Assembly: GCF_008360935.1 (NCBI RefSeq)
Contig: NZ_SRXO01000007.1
Location: forward strand, 1-64,000
Length of the DNA stretch: 64,000 nucleotides
Direction of reading: 5' to 3'
From: Siccirubricoccus phaeus
GTDB lineage: Bacteria > Pseudomonadota > Alphaproteobacteria > Acetobacterales > Acetobacteraceae
Shown here: in pieces, positions 50,561 through 59,661 of the stretch
Numbering within the stretch: the first letter of the stretch is position 1
Layout: every line of letters begins with the position of its first letter
The notes under the pieces: model-generated
What the model saw: the letters and a program-made list of their open reading frames with translations, nothing else
The model's database searches: none
Told to the model about the DNA's origin: nothing
Position numbers and translations under genes: made by a program

Positions 50561-50957
50561 ACGCCCGGCGCCGCCCCTGGCCGCTCGGCCTCCGCAATCG
50601 GCGACAGGCGCCCCCGGGAAGACGAAGGCCGCGCGCAATCAAGGCAGGTGGTAGCAGCCGCGCGGAACAATTCCGCGTCGTCGGTTCGGTGACGGCCGAG
50701 CTGCTGCCGGAGAAGCCGGGCCGCCCGGCTCTCCGAGCTCTGCATTCCCCGTTGCATCGAGATGGTGAACAGCACCCTCGCCAGGCGTCATGCCAGTGCC
50801 GACGAGCTGGGCCATGGAGGAGGTGCAATTGCCCGTCTTGCTCCATGGGGCCGATCCGCCCGGCGCCCGCGCCGATGGCCCCGGCCGCGAGGGCGGGCTG
50901 CTTTCTCCGACCCGGCATTCCGCCTACAAGGATCGTCAATGCTTCGGGAGGGCGCCC
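50561..50957. other. Intergenic stretch, no gene seen
   Basis: About 400 bases. A small hairpin CGCGGAA-CAA-TTCCGCG is at 50661-50677. No frame here looks like a protein, and the DhaK frame that opens at 50790 has no support until GTG 50958. Confidence 0.45.
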
Positions 50958-52652
50958 GTGAAGAAGCTGATCAACGATCCGCAGCGCGTGGTCCGCGAAA
51001 TGCTGGAGGGCCTCTGCGATCTGCACCCCGGCCTGGCGCTGCTGCAGGCCGAGGACGTCGTGGTTCGTGCCGAGCTTCCGCCAGCGGCGGAGCGTCCGGT
51101 CGCGGTTCTCTCGGGCGGCGGTGCCGGGCATGAGCCGGCCCATGCCGGCTATGTCGGGCCCGGGCTGCTGGCCGGGGCCATCGCCGGCGATGTCTTCACC
51201 TCGCCCAGCGTCGACGCGGTGCTGGCCGGCATCCGCGCCGCCTCAGGCCCGGCCGGCGCGATCCTGGTCGTGAAGAATTATACCGGCGACCGGCTGAATT
51301 TCGGCCTGGCCGCCGAGCTGGCCCGCGCCGAAGGGATCCCGGTCGAACTGGTCGTGGTGGCGGACGATGTGGCGCTGCATGCCACCGTGCCGCCCGAACG
51401 GCGCCGCGGCATCGCCGGCACCGTCCTGATCCACAAGCTGGCGGGGGCCGCCGCGGCCGCCGGCCAGGGGCTGGAGGCGATCGCGGCCCTGGCCCGCGCC
51501 GCCGCGGCGGAGCTCGGCAGCATGGGCGTGGCGCTGGATGCCTGCACCGTGCCGGCTGCCGGCCGCCCCGGCTTCGCGCTCGGGCCGGCGGAAATCGAGC
51601 TGGGCCTCGGCATCCATGGCGAGCAGGGGGTCGAGCGGGCGGCGCTGGCCCCCGCCGACCAATTGGTGGAGCGGATGCTGGAGGTGATCCTGACGGATCG
51701 CGGCTTCCGGCCGGGGGAACGGGTTGCGCTGCTGGTCAATGGCCTGGGCGGCACGCCGCCGATGGAGCTGGCGATTGTCGCCCGCCGGGCGATCGCGGTG
51801 CTGCGGGAAGGCGGGCTGGCTGTCGAACGTGCCTGGGCCGGAGAATTCCTGACCGCGCTGGAGATGCCGGGCATCTCGCTGTCGGTGCTGCGGCTCGATG
51901 ACTCGCGCCTGGCGTTGCTGGATGCCCCGGCGGAGGCGCCGGCTTGGCCGGGCCCGGGGCGGATCGCGCCCGCCAGGCGGATCGTGGCGGCGGAACCTGC
52001 CCCAGCCGTGGCGAAGCCGGCCGCGACAGGGCCGCTGACGCCTGCCCTCGGCCAGGCCCTGCAGCGTGTCGCTGCGGCGCTCGAGGCTGCCGAGGGCCGG
52101 CTCACCGAGCTCGACAGCCGGGCCGGGGATGGCGATCTCGGGCTGAGCATGCGGCGGGCCGCGGCCGCGCTGCGGGCCCTGCCGGAGGCGGGTGCCCTGG
52201 TCGATCCGCCAACGGCCCTGGCCGCGATGGCCGATGCCGTGCGTCGCGCCATCGGCGGCAGCTCCGGCCCGTTCTACGCAACGGCGCTGATGCGCGCGGC
52301 GCGGAGCCTGCCACCCCTGCCGCAGGCTCGGGACTGGGCTGTGGCCTTCGAGGAGGCTGTCGCGGCGATCGGCGCCCTGGGCGGGGCAAGGCCGGGCGAC
52401 CGTACCATGCTGGATGCCCTGGCCCCGGCGGCGAACGCCTTCGCGCGGTCCCTCGAGGCTGGAGAGGGGTTGCCGAAGGCCATCCAGGCTGCGGCACAGG
52501 CGGCGGAGGCGGGCGTGGCGGCGACCGCCGACATGCTCCCGCGGCTGGGCAGGGCGAGCTATCTCGGGGCCCGGGCGGTCGGCGTGCCCGATGCCGGCGC
52601 GGCTGCCGCGGCGATCTGGCTGCGGGCCTTGGCGGGACCCGGTGAGCCCTGA
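50958..52652 (+). CDS. Dihydroxyacetone kinase, fused DhaK-DhaL (ATP type)
   Basis: A 564-residue single-chain kinase. The DhaK half (about 1-330) has 'VAVLSGGGAGHEPAHAGYVG' (substrate site), 'DVFTSPSVDAVLAGIRA' and the covalent-His motif 'GLGIHGEQGVER' near residue 218. The DhaL half (about 355-564) has 'LDSRAGDGDLGLSMRRAA' (ADP/Mg site) and 'GGSSGPFYATALMRAAR'. This fused form uses ATP, as in Citrobacter, rather than a PTS. The GTG start has a GGGAGGG site. It may belong to glycerol or C3-sugar use; no partner is adjacent. Confidence 0.9.
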   Translation: MKKLINDPQRVVREMLEGLCDLHPGLALLQAEDVVVRAELPPAAERPVAVLSGGGAGHEPAHAGYVGPGLLAGAIAGDVFTSPSVDAVLAGIRAASGPAGAILVVKNYTGDRLNFGLAAELARAEGIPVELVVVADDVALHATVPPERRRGIAGTVLIHKLAGAAAAAGQGLEAIAALARAAAAELGSMGVALDACTVPAAGRPGFALGPAEIELGLGIHGEQGVERAALAPADQLVERMLEVILTDRGFRPGERVALLVNGLGGTPPMELAIVARRAIAVLREGGLAVERAWAGEFLTALEMPGISLSVLRLDDSRLALLDAPAEAPAWPGPGRIAPARRIVAAEPAPAVAKPAATGPLTPALGQALQRVAAALEAAEGRLTELDSRAGDGDLGLSMRRAAAALRALPEAGALVDPPTALAAMADAVRRAIGGSSGPFYATALMRAARSLPPLPQARDWAVAFEEAVAAIGALGGARPGDRTMLDALAPAANAFARSLEAGEGLPKAIQAAAQAAEAGVAATADMLPRLGRASYLGARAVGVPDAGAAAAAIWLRALAGPGEP

Positions 52653-52743
52653 CGGCCCTGGCCGGTGACGGCGCGGCGCGGGCCGGGAGAGGCGGCGGCC
52701 TGGGACGGGAGAGGGGAGGAGCCCGGTCCTCCCCGGCCCGGGG

Positions 52744-53841
52744 TCAGGAGGCCAGCCGCATGCCGAGATCCTGCGCCTGCGATGCTTCGAAGGCCCGGCG
52801 GGCCGCGTCCTGCTGCTGGCCGACGATGCCGCCCCGCACCACCCCCGGCTCGATGGCGCGATAGGCGGCGCGCCAGCTTTCCGGCAACCGGCCAGAATCG
52901 GGCGGGGCCAGCCACAGGCGGAACAGCAGCCGGCGGCGCGACGGCTCGGGGTGATCTTCGAATTCGGTGCGCGAATGCAGCGTCACATGGTTGTTCAGGA
53001 TCTGCATGTCGCCGGGTTCGAGATACATGCTGAGCATCAGCTCCGGCCGCCGCAGGATGGCGTCCAGCACATCCATCGCCTCGCGCTGCAGTGCATTCAG
53101 CGGCGGCGCGCCCTCGAGCCGCTGCGCCGAGGTGACGCGGTTGCGGTTCCACCGGCTGTGCAGCCGTCCCTCCGCCACATCGTAGATCGGGTTCAGGTAC
53201 CAGGGCGTCTCGTCCGGCGCCTGTTCCGCCTGGCGGCTGAAGGGGACGGCGTGGTGCAGGACCTCGGCAAGCTCAGGGCGCTCCGCGGCCAGGTGCTGGT
53301 ACGCGGTGACGGAGCTGGTGACCATGCTCATGCCGCCCGATTGCGCGGCGTTGAAGCAGGTGAGCGCGACGAGGTCGGCGCCATCGGTGTGGAAGTCGAG
53401 CTCGGCATTCGAGGAATAGCCGCGACCGCCGGCGCTGCGATAGACCGTGCCGGCATCGCTGACCCGGGAGAGGTAATGGCTGGCCTTGCCCTGCGGCCGG
53501 GCGACGCCGGCATGCAGGCCGATGGCCCAGGTCAGCAGCTCGAACTCCGCCTCCTCCAGCTCCGCTCGCGGCAGGCCGCGCAGCAGTGCAATGCCGCCGC
53601 CGTGCTGGGCTTCGGCGAAGGCTCGGGCGATGACCGGCCCGGCGGCGCCGAGGTCGAAATCCGCCCGCCGGTAGTCGAAGGGTGTCTTCGCCGGATCCCG
53701 AGCCCGGCGCACCGCGGCAGCCAGGTCGCGGCGGCCGCGATCGTCCAGCGCGAAAATCCAGTCCGGCCTGTCCCGCAGCGCGGCGACGGTCCATGCGGTG
53801 CGTGGGTTTGCGTCGATCGGGGTCATTCCGTCCGTTTCCAA
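52744..53841 (-). CDS. TauD/TfdA-type dioxygenase 2
   Basis: A 365-residue Fe(II)/2-oxoglutarate dioxygenase. Iron ligands His and Asp are in 'ELDFHTDGADLVALT' near residue 152, the distal His in 'ILNNHVTLHSRTEFED' near 295, and the Arg in 'RRRLLFRLWLAPPD'. Longer than TauD; closer to a TauD-like clade with 'LRGLP' and 'YSSNAELDFHTD'. It is the last gene of the operon tcuA-like / prpD-like / Bug / dioxygenase and starts 6 bases after the Bug stop. Substrate unknown. Confidence 0.85.
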   Translation of the reverse strand: METDGMTPIDANPRTAWTVAALRDRPDWIFALDDRGRRDLAAAVRRARDPAKTPFDYRRADFDLGAAGPVIARAFAEAQHGGGIALLRGLPRAELEEAEFELLTWAIGLHAGVARPQGKASHYLSRVSDAGTVYRSAGGRGYSSNAELDFHTDGADLVALTCFNAAQSGGMSMVTSSVTAYQHLAAERPELAEVLHHAVPFSRQAEQAPDETPWYLNPIYDVAEGRLHSRWNRNRVTSAQRLEGAPPLNALQREAMDVLDAILRRPELMLSMYLEPGDMQILNNHVTLHSRTEFEDHPEPSRRRLLFRLWLAPPDSGRLPESWRAAYRAIEPGVVRGGIVGQQQDAARRAFEASQAQDLGMRLAS

Positions 53842-53847
53842 CTGCGG

Positions 53848-54837
53848 CTATTGCGGCTCGATTCCGGCCAGCCGGACGCGCTCGCCCCAGACGACCTGCT
53901 GGCGTTCGACATAGCGGGTGAATTCGTCGGGGCGCATCGCCAGCGGCAGATCGCCGATCTGGCCCAGCCGTTCGAGTACCGTGGCATCGGCCAGGGCCGC
54001 GTTCAGCGCCTGGTTAGCGCGCTGCACGATCTCCGGCGGCGTTGCCGCGGGCGCGGCGATGCCCCACCAGACATTCACGTCGAAGCCCGGCAGCACGGTG
54101 GCGATCGGTGGGATGTCCGGCGCCACCGGGAAGGGCCGGCCGAGGCTCTGGCCCAGGATGCGGACGCGGCCGCCGCGCTGCTGCGCGGTGCCCGGGCCGA
54201 AATCCGCCATGGTGAAGTCGATGCGACCGGCCGCGACATCGGCCAGGGCTTCGGCGCCGCCGCGATAGGGGACGGGCGTCATCCGGATGCCGGCCATCTG
54301 GCCCAGCATGCTGGACATGATGAGGGCGCTGGCATTGCCGTAGCTGAAGGTGGTCTCGCCCGCCGGGCGTTCGCGCGCCCGGTCGAGGAAGCCGCGGAGA
54401 TCCCGGGCCGGATTGTCGGGGGCGACGCAGAACACATAGGGTCCCTCCGCCAGCGAGCCGATCATGGCGAAGTCGCGCAGCGGGTCATAGGGCAGGCGGC
54501 GGAAGGTATGCGGGTTGATCGACGCGGCGCTGGTGCTGATGACCAGCAGCGTATGGCCATCCGCCGGCGCCTGGGCGGCGCCCTGGGTGCCGACGATGCC
54601 GTTGCCGCCAGGACGGTTGTCGATGATCACCGGCTGCCCGAGCTCGCGCGCGAAGGCCGGCGCCACGATCCGTGCCAGCACATCCGTGCCGCTGCCAGGC
54701 GGGAAGGCGACGACCAGGCGGACCGGCCGCTCCGGCCATTGCGCCTGGGCAGGTGGTGCCAGCAGCAGGGCCGGCACCGCCAGCAGGGCGCGGCGTGGCA
54801 GACGTGGCGGCGGGCCGCCGGCGTCCCGGTCAGACAT
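53848..54837 (-). CDS. Bug-family periplasmic receptor 4
   Basis: A 329-residue substrate-binding protein with a leader ('LPRRALLAVPALLLAPPAQAQ'-like, cleaved after 'AQAQ' near residue 33). Mature start 'WPERPVRLVVAFPPGSGTDV' and 'RPGGNGIVGTQGAAQAPADG'. It ends 'ERVRLAGIEPQ', a C-terminal signature shared with the receptors at 59809 and 62203. It overlaps the MmgE/PrpD gene upstream by 8 bases, so the two are coupled. Confidence 0.9.
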   Translation of the reverse strand: MSDRDAGGPPPRLPRRALLAVPALLLAPPAQAQWPERPVRLVVAFPPGSGTDVLARIVAPAFARELGQPVIIDNRPGGNGIVGTQGAAQAPADGHTLLVISTSAASINPHTFRRLPYDPLRDFAMIGSLAEGPYVFCVAPDNPARDLRGFLDRARERPAGETTFSYGNASALIMSSMLGQMAGIRMTPVPYRGGAEALADVAAGRIDFTMADFGPGTAQQRGGRVRILGQSLGRPFPVAPDIPPIATVLPGFDVNVWWGIAAPAATPPEIVQRANQALNAALADATVLERLGQIGDLPLAMRPDEFTRYVERQQVVWGERVRLAGIEPQ

Positions 54838-56248
54838 GCCCAGCCTCCCGCATCACGGCCCGGTCAAGCAGCGCCCGCACCGGGAGGCCGCGCAACCCGG
54901 CAAAGCCCTGGGCCAGGGCGGCGGCGCCCGCCGTGCCGAGCAGCGGCTGTGCCAGCGCGGCAAATTTGCGCCGGACGCCCTCGGGCATGGCCGGATTCTC
55001 CGGCGAGCCCGAGGGGTCGAGCACGCTCGCGCGCCGCATCCCGTCCGCCGTCTCCACCTCCGTCCAGCCGAGGAAATGGCCGGGGTAGAGCGCGTCATGC
55101 GCCGGGTCGTGCACTAGCTCGATGCGCTGCGCCAGGCGGGTGATGGCGGGATCGGCAATGCGCTCCGCCGTGAACTGCGCCGGCAGCACCGCACCGTCCA
55201 GCAGCGCCGCGGCAATGCAGTAGCGTGCGCTCATCTGCGCATTCAGCGCCGAGCCGGGGGCGTAGGGATAGCCGCATTGCCGCTCGACCAGCTTCGCCAT
55301 CCCGACCCGCACCTGGCCATCCCGCCTCCACTGCGACCGCAACTGCAGCGCCGCATCGACATGCGCATGCAGGCTGCCGCAGCAGGCATGCGGCTTGAAG
55401 CTGGTCTCCGCCGCATGCCAATGCCGGCCGAGCTCGCTGATCAGCCGCTCCGGCTCCGGCCGCTCCACGAAGGCACGGAGGAAGCCGCCATCCTCGGCTT
55501 CGTAGACCACGGTCGGGCCGCTGAGGCCGAGCGCCGCCAGCTCCGCCGCCATGATGCCCGACTGCGCGGCGCGACCGGGATGCAGCCGCTTGGAATTGCT
55601 GCCGTCGGTGGTGAAGGCGAAAAGCCCGCCGGATTGCGTGCCGGCCAGGCCGAGCGCCCAGGCGGTGCGCTCCGCATCCAGCCGCAGCAGCAGGGCGGCG
55701 GTGGCAGCGGCGCCATAGGTGCCGCAGACCGCGGTCAGGTGCCAGCCGCGGCCGCGCGCCGCCGCCGGGCCGAGTGCCAGGGAGGTGCGGATCATCACCT
55801 CATAGCCCGCGGCGATGGCGGCCAGCACCGTCTCGCCGGAGGCGTTGATGGCCTCGCCCAGTGCCAGCGCGGCGGGCACCACCACGGCGCCCGGGTGCAG
55901 CTTGGCGTTGTGGAAATCGTCCAGCTCGAAGGCGTGGCTGGCGGCGCCGTTCACCAAGGCGGCGTCGGCGGCGCGGAGCATGGCCGTCGCCTCGCCCCAG
56001 ATCCGCGCGCGGCCGGTCGGCGCTTCGCCCGGTGCCGCGGCCAGGGCCCAGGCGCGGATCGCCTCGGTCCATGGCAGGCTGCGACCGGCCAGCCCGGCGC
56101 CGAGCGTGTCCAATGCCAGCAGCCCGACCGACTCCGCGACCGCTCGCGGGATCGCCTCCGGCCGCAGCGCCGCGACCCAGTCCGCGACCTGCCAGGTCAG
56201 GCCACGCACCGGCCTATTCCGCCGCGAGGGCGGTGGCGGCGCGGGCAT
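54830..56248 (-). CDS. MmgE/PrpD-family protein 1
   Basis: A 472-residue protein of the 2-methylcitrate dehydratase-like superfamily. The early signature 'GLLALDTLGAGLAG' and the active-site region 'HAFELDDFHNAKLHPGAVV' near residue 115 are present, followed by 'AIAAGYEVMIRTSLALG'. Family members dehydrate or isomerise tricarboxylic acids; here probable substrate is a citrate-like acid (inference). ATG 56248 overlaps tcuA-like by 35 bases; GTG 56209 would leave 4 bases between the genes and may be the real start. Confidence 0.85.
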   Translation of the reverse strand: MPAPPPPSRRNRPVRGLTWQVADWVAALRPEAIPRAVAESVGLLALDTLGAGLAGRSLPWTEAIRAWALAAAPGEAPTGRARIWGEATAMLRAADAALVNGAASHAFELDDFHNAKLHPGAVVVPAALALGEAINASGETVLAAIAAGYEVMIRTSLALGPAAARGRGWHLTAVCGTYGAAATAALLLRLDAERTAWALGLAGTQSGGLFAFTTDGSNSKRLHPGRAAQSGIMAAELAALGLSGPTVVYEAEDGGFLRAFVERPEPERLISELGRHWHAAETSFKPHACCGSLHAHVDAALQLRSQWRRDGQVRVGMAKLVERQCGYPYAPGSALNAQMSARYCIAAALLDGAVLPAQFTAERIADPAITRLAQRIELVHDPAHDALYPGHFLGWTEVETADGMRRASVLDPSGSPENPAMPEGVRRKFAALAQPLLGTAGAAALAQGFAGLRGLPVRALLDRAVMREAGHV

Positions 56249-57725
56249 GCTGGGCAGCGGACCCGCCGGCGAGCCGGCCGAAGACCGAGCCCGACATCAG
56301 CCCGGCGCCGCCGAGGTAGTTCTGGTAGAAGATGCCGCCAACCAGCTCCCCGGCCGCATAGAGCCCGGGGATCGGCCGGTCGGAGGTGTCCTGCACCTCG
56401 CCGCGCGTGGTGATGCGCAGCCCGCCGAAGGTGAAGGTGATGCCGCAGGTGACCACGAAGCCGTAATAGGGCGGCTCGTTCAGCGGCAACGCCCAGTTCG
56501 ACTTGGGCGGGCTGATGCCTTCGGTGCGCTTGCCATCCAGGATGGCGGGATTGTAGTCGCCGGGCTGGCAGGCGGCGTTGTAGGCCTGCACGGTGCGCGC
56601 CAGCCCCACCGGGTCGATGTCGAGCGCCGTGGCCAATTCCTCAATGCTGTTCGCCTCCGCCTTGGTCACCTGCCGAATGCGGTATTCGTCGCGCACCATC
56701 TTGATGGTCTGGCTGTCGAAGATCTGCACCGCGGTTCGCTGCGGCTGCTTCATCACCTCCCGGCCATATTTGGCGTAGGTGTGGTTGCGGAAATCCGCGC
56801 CCTCATCGACGAAACGCTCCCCCGCGAGGTTGACGACGATGCCGAGGGGGTAGGAGTGCTTCTGGAAATTATCCAGCACCACGCGGTCGCCGTAGGGTGG
56901 CGCGCTGATGTCCCATTGCACGGCATGGCAGGTGGACCAGCCGCCGAAGGCCTGGGCGCCGATCTCGAGGGCGGCGCGGATCCCGTCACCCGTGTTGTGC
57001 CGCGTGCCGCGCACCCGGCATAGCTCCCAGCCGGGGCCGAGGTAGCGGGTACGCATTTCCGGGTTGGATTCGAACCCGCCGCAGGCCAGCACTACCGCGC
57101 GGGCGGCGATGTCCTCATAACCCTCCGGCCCGAAGACGGTGACGCCGGTGACCGCGCCCTTCCGGTCCTGCAGCAGCCGGCGCAGCCCGGTGTCGTAGCG
57201 GATCTCGATCCCCGCCTTCTCGGCGGCTTTCACCAGGAAATCCACCAGCCCCCAGCCGCCGCCCACCGCCTCGATGTTCACGCCGCCGTAGAAATGATGC
57301 TTGCCGTTCACCAGGTAGGATTGCCGGCCGAACATCGGGATGAAGCGCACACCCTGCTGGCGCATCCACACCACCGTTTCGCGCGAGCGGCCGATGAGCA
57401 ACCCAGCGAGCTCCTCCTGCGCCAGCCCCTCGGTTACCTTCTGCAGGTCGTGCATGTAGAGCTCGGCCGGCAGCGGCGGAATATAGGCCCGGGCCGCCTC
57501 GGCTTCGGAGAGATCGACCAGGACGTCGCGCCGCAGATCGTCCAACCCGTCATGGACGAAACGGAAGCCGCCGGCGGTGAAGGTCGAGTTGCCGCCGCGT
57601 TCCTCCTGCGAGGCCTTTTCGAGCACGAGGACGCGGGCGCCCTGTTCGCGGGCCGAGAGCGCGGCGCAAAGCGCCGCATTCCCGGCGCCGACCACGATGA
57701 CGTCATAGGCGGCGGTGCCTGACAT
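56214..57725 (-). CDS. FAD-dependent tricarballylate dehydrogenase-like protein (TcuA-like)
   Basis: A 503-residue flavoprotein of the fumarate reductase/succinate dehydrogenase superfamily. FAD motif 'DVIVVGAGNAALCAALSARE' near residue 9; 'GGNSTFTAGGFRFVHDG' near 45; substrate region 'GLRITTRGEVQDTSDRPIPG' and 'GLYAAGELVGGIFYQNYLGG' near the C-terminus. TcuA oxidises tricarballylate to cis-aconitate. The usual partner TcuB is not adjacent, so electrons must leave some other way. It is first in its operon, divergent from the GntR gene. Confidence 0.85.
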   Translation of the reverse strand: MSGTAAYDVIVVGAGNAALCAALSAREQGARVLVLEKASQEERGGNSTFTAGGFRFVHDGLDDLRRDVLVDLSEAEAARAYIPPLPAELYMHDLQKVTEGLAQEELAGLLIGRSRETVVWMRQQGVRFIPMFGRQSYLVNGKHHFYGGVNIEAVGGGWGLVDFLVKAAEKAGIEIRYDTGLRRLLQDRKGAVTGVTVFGPEGYEDIAARAVVLACGGFESNPEMRTRYLGPGWELCRVRGTRHNTGDGIRAALEIGAQAFGGWSTCHAVQWDISAPPYGDRVVLDNFQKHSYPLGIVVNLAGERFVDEGADFRNHTYAKYGREVMKQPQRTAVQIFDSQTIKMVRDEYRIRQVTKAEANSIEELATALDIDPVGLARTVQAYNAACQPGDYNPAILDGKRTEGISPPKSNWALPLNEPPYYGFVVTCGITFTFGGLRITTRGEVQDTSDRPIPGLYAAGELVGGIFYQNYLGGAGLMSGSVFGRLAGGSAAQHARAATALAAE

Positions 57726-57800
57726 GGCTGGTTCCTCCCTTCGCCGGGCGCCGGCCGACGATGTTGGGGGGAGGTTAGCCGCGACCCCGAACGCTCGTCA

Positions 57801-57816
57801 ATACGCGTGTATACAT
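57801..57816. promoter_or_regulatory. Candidate GntR operator TGTATACA
   Basis: A perfect 8-base palindrome TGTATACA (57808-57815) within ATACGCGTGTATACAT. FCD-type GntR proteins bind sites of the kind TTGTATACAA. It lies between divergent tcuA-like and GntR genes, where an operator controlling both would be expected. Binding is inferred. Confidence 0.5.
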
Positions 57817-57919
57817 CTGTGATCAGCAAAGGCTTGAGGCCGGGCGGCCGGGGCGCCTATACCTGCCGTGCCGCAAGCCGCGCCGGCACCTCCGGCGGAT
57901 TGGCGCGGCGGAGCCAGTG

Positions 57920-58696
57920 ATGCAGCCTGAAGACCTGACCGGCAGCTTTGCGGAGGACAGCGCCCGCGGCACCCGTGGCCGCAGCGACTGGGCCTATGCG
58001 ATGCTGCACGAAGCCATCCGCGAGGGCACGATCGAGCCCGGCCAGCGGGTCATGGAAACCGAGATCTCCGCCTGGCTGCGCATCAGCCGCACCCCGGTGC
58101 GGGAGGCGATACGGCGGCTGCAGGCCGAGGGGCTGCTGGAGCATAGCGCCAGCGGCGGCCTGGCCGTCGCGCTCTACGACCTGCGGGCGATCGGCGAGTT
58201 CTACGCCACCCGCGAATCCCTGGAGGGCGCCGCCGCGGCCATGGCCGCCCGGCATGCGGACGCGACCGAGCTCCGCATTCTGACCGCGACGCTCGAGGCC
58301 ATGCGCGCCCTGCCGGCCGATCCGCGTGCCCATGCGCGGGAGAACCAGGCCTTCCACGAGCTGATCTACCGCGCCGCGCACAACCGCTTCATCCTGAAAA
58401 GCCTGCAGGTGCTGCTGAACTTCGTGCCGCTGCTGGGCCGCACCACCTACCACGACCCCGGCCGGGCGGAGGATGCGCTGCGCGAGCATGCCGAGATCGT
58501 GGACGCCATCCGCTCCCGCGACACCGCCCGGGCCGAGGATGCGGCGCGCCGTCACATCCGCCACGCCTATGAAAGCCGGGTGCGAGTGGTGAGCGAGGAT
58601 GTGCGCTCGGCCGCGCAGAAGCGTTCGCTGCGCCGTCCGCCGCCGGGTCCGCCGGAGCGCGCCGGCCTGGCCTTGCCGCAGCCCGAAAGCGGCTAG
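57920..58696 (+). CDS. GntR-family regulator, FadR/FCD type
   Basis: A 258-residue regulator. The winged helix has 'GQRVMETEISAWLRISRTPV' with 'REAIRRLQAEGLLEHSAS' (helix-turn-helix about residues 45-80). The FCD domain has 'RENQAFHELIYRAAHNRF' near residue 136, with metal-ligating Asp/His positions typical of the family, and 'LREHAEIVDAIRSRDTARAE'. ATG 57920 follows a GTG at 57917 that gives one extra residue. It probably represses the minus-strand operon and senses a carboxylate. Confidence 0.88.
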   Translation: MQPEDLTGSFAEDSARGTRGRSDWAYAMLHEAIREGTIEPGQRVMETEISAWLRISRTPVREAIRRLQAEGLLEHSASGGLAVALYDLRAIGEFYATRESLEGAAAAMAARHADATELRILTATLEAMRALPADPRAHARENQAFHELIYRAAHNRFILKSLQVLLNFVPLLGRTTYHDPGRAEDALREHAEIVDAIRSRDTARAEDAARRHIRHAYESRVRVVSEDVRSAAQKRSLRRPPPGPPERAGLALPQPESG

Positions 58697-58817
58697 CCCG
58701 GCCGCAAGCCGACGCCGCGTACGGCCAAAGCCGCCTTGCCGTCCGAGAAGGCCTGGCCGCCGCTGGCCGAAGGCGGCTGCCCGTTGGTTGGCGGAAGCTG
58801 AGGAGGAAGCAGGATCC

Positions 58818-59588
58818 ATGCCCAAGACCCCCGACTATTTCCATGGCAAGACCATCATCATCACCGGCGCCGCCAGCGGCATCGGCCGTGCCACTGCGCT
58901 GATCTTCGCCCGCGAGGGCGCCAATGTCGTCGTGGCCGATGTCGATGCCGCGGGCAGCCAGGCCGTGGCCGATGCGCTGCGGCAGCGCGGCAGCAAGGCG
59001 TTGCCGGTGGCGACCGACGTCACCTCCCGCCCGCAGGTCGAGGAGCTGGTGCGGCGCGCCATCGCCGAATTCGGCCGGGTGGACTTCCTGTTCAACTCCG
59101 CCGGCTCGGCCTTCCGCCGCTGCAAATTCCTCGAGATCGATGATCAGCTCCTCGAGCGGACCTTCGATCTGAACGTCAAGGGCACCTTCCACGCGATGCA
59201 GGCGGTGCTGCCGCATATGCTGGAGAATGGCCAGGGCGTCATCGTCAATGTCGCCAGCATGTCGCACAAGCGCGGTGGGCCCGGCGCCTCCGTCCATTAC
59301 GCCGCGGCCAAGGGCGCTGTGCTGACCATGACCCTGGGCGTGGCGCGGGAATTCGCCGATCGCGGCATCCGCTGCCTGTCGATCTCGCCCGGGCCGGTGA
59401 ACACGCCCTTCGCCATGGCTGCCGACACGCCGCCGGAGCTGGTCAGGAAATTCGTCGAGGATGTGCCGATGAAGCGCATGGCGGAGCCGGAGGAGATCGG
59501 CGAGCTTGTCCTCTTCATGTGCTCCGACGCCTGCGGCTACATGACGGCCGACACCGTTTATGTGAATGGCGGCGGCGGCTGGCGCTGA
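58818..59588 (+). CDS. Short-chain dehydrogenase/reductase
   Basis: A 256-residue SDR. 'TIIITGAASGIGRATALIFA' near residue 12, 'LFNSAGSAFRRCKF', Ser in 'VNVASMSHKRGGPG', Tyr/Lys in 'VHYAAAKGAVLTMTLGVARE', and 'YMTADTVYVNGGGG' at the end. It follows the GntR gene by 121 bases and may be co-regulated. AGGAGGAAGCAGG lies upstream of ATG 58818. Likely oxidises an intermediate of the adjacent pathway. Confidence 0.9.
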   Translation: MPKTPDYFHGKTIIITGAASGIGRATALIFAREGANVVVADVDAAGSQAVADALRQRGSKALPVATDVTSRPQVEELVRRAIAEFGRVDFLFNSAGSAFRRCKFLEIDDQLLERTFDLNVKGTFHAMQAVLPHMLENGQGVIVNVASMSHKRGGPGASVHYAAAKGAVLTMTLGVAREFADRGIRCLSISPGPVNTPFAMAADTPPELVRKFVEDVPMKRMAEPEEIGELVLFMCSDACGYMTADTVYVNGGGGWR

Positions 59589-59661
59589 AGGCTGGCGCCC
59601 CCGGTTTCGCAGCCCTGCGGACTGCAGCAATCGGCGACGCCTGGCCCTTGTTTGCGTCGCT

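Noticed and set aside
57060-57081. Match to the tRNA T arm (GGTTGGATTCGAACC) as a possible attachment site for the tRNA-Asn integrase
   Set aside because: It lies inside the conserved coding sequence of the TcuA-like protein ('GGFESNPE'), so a chance match is the simpler reading.
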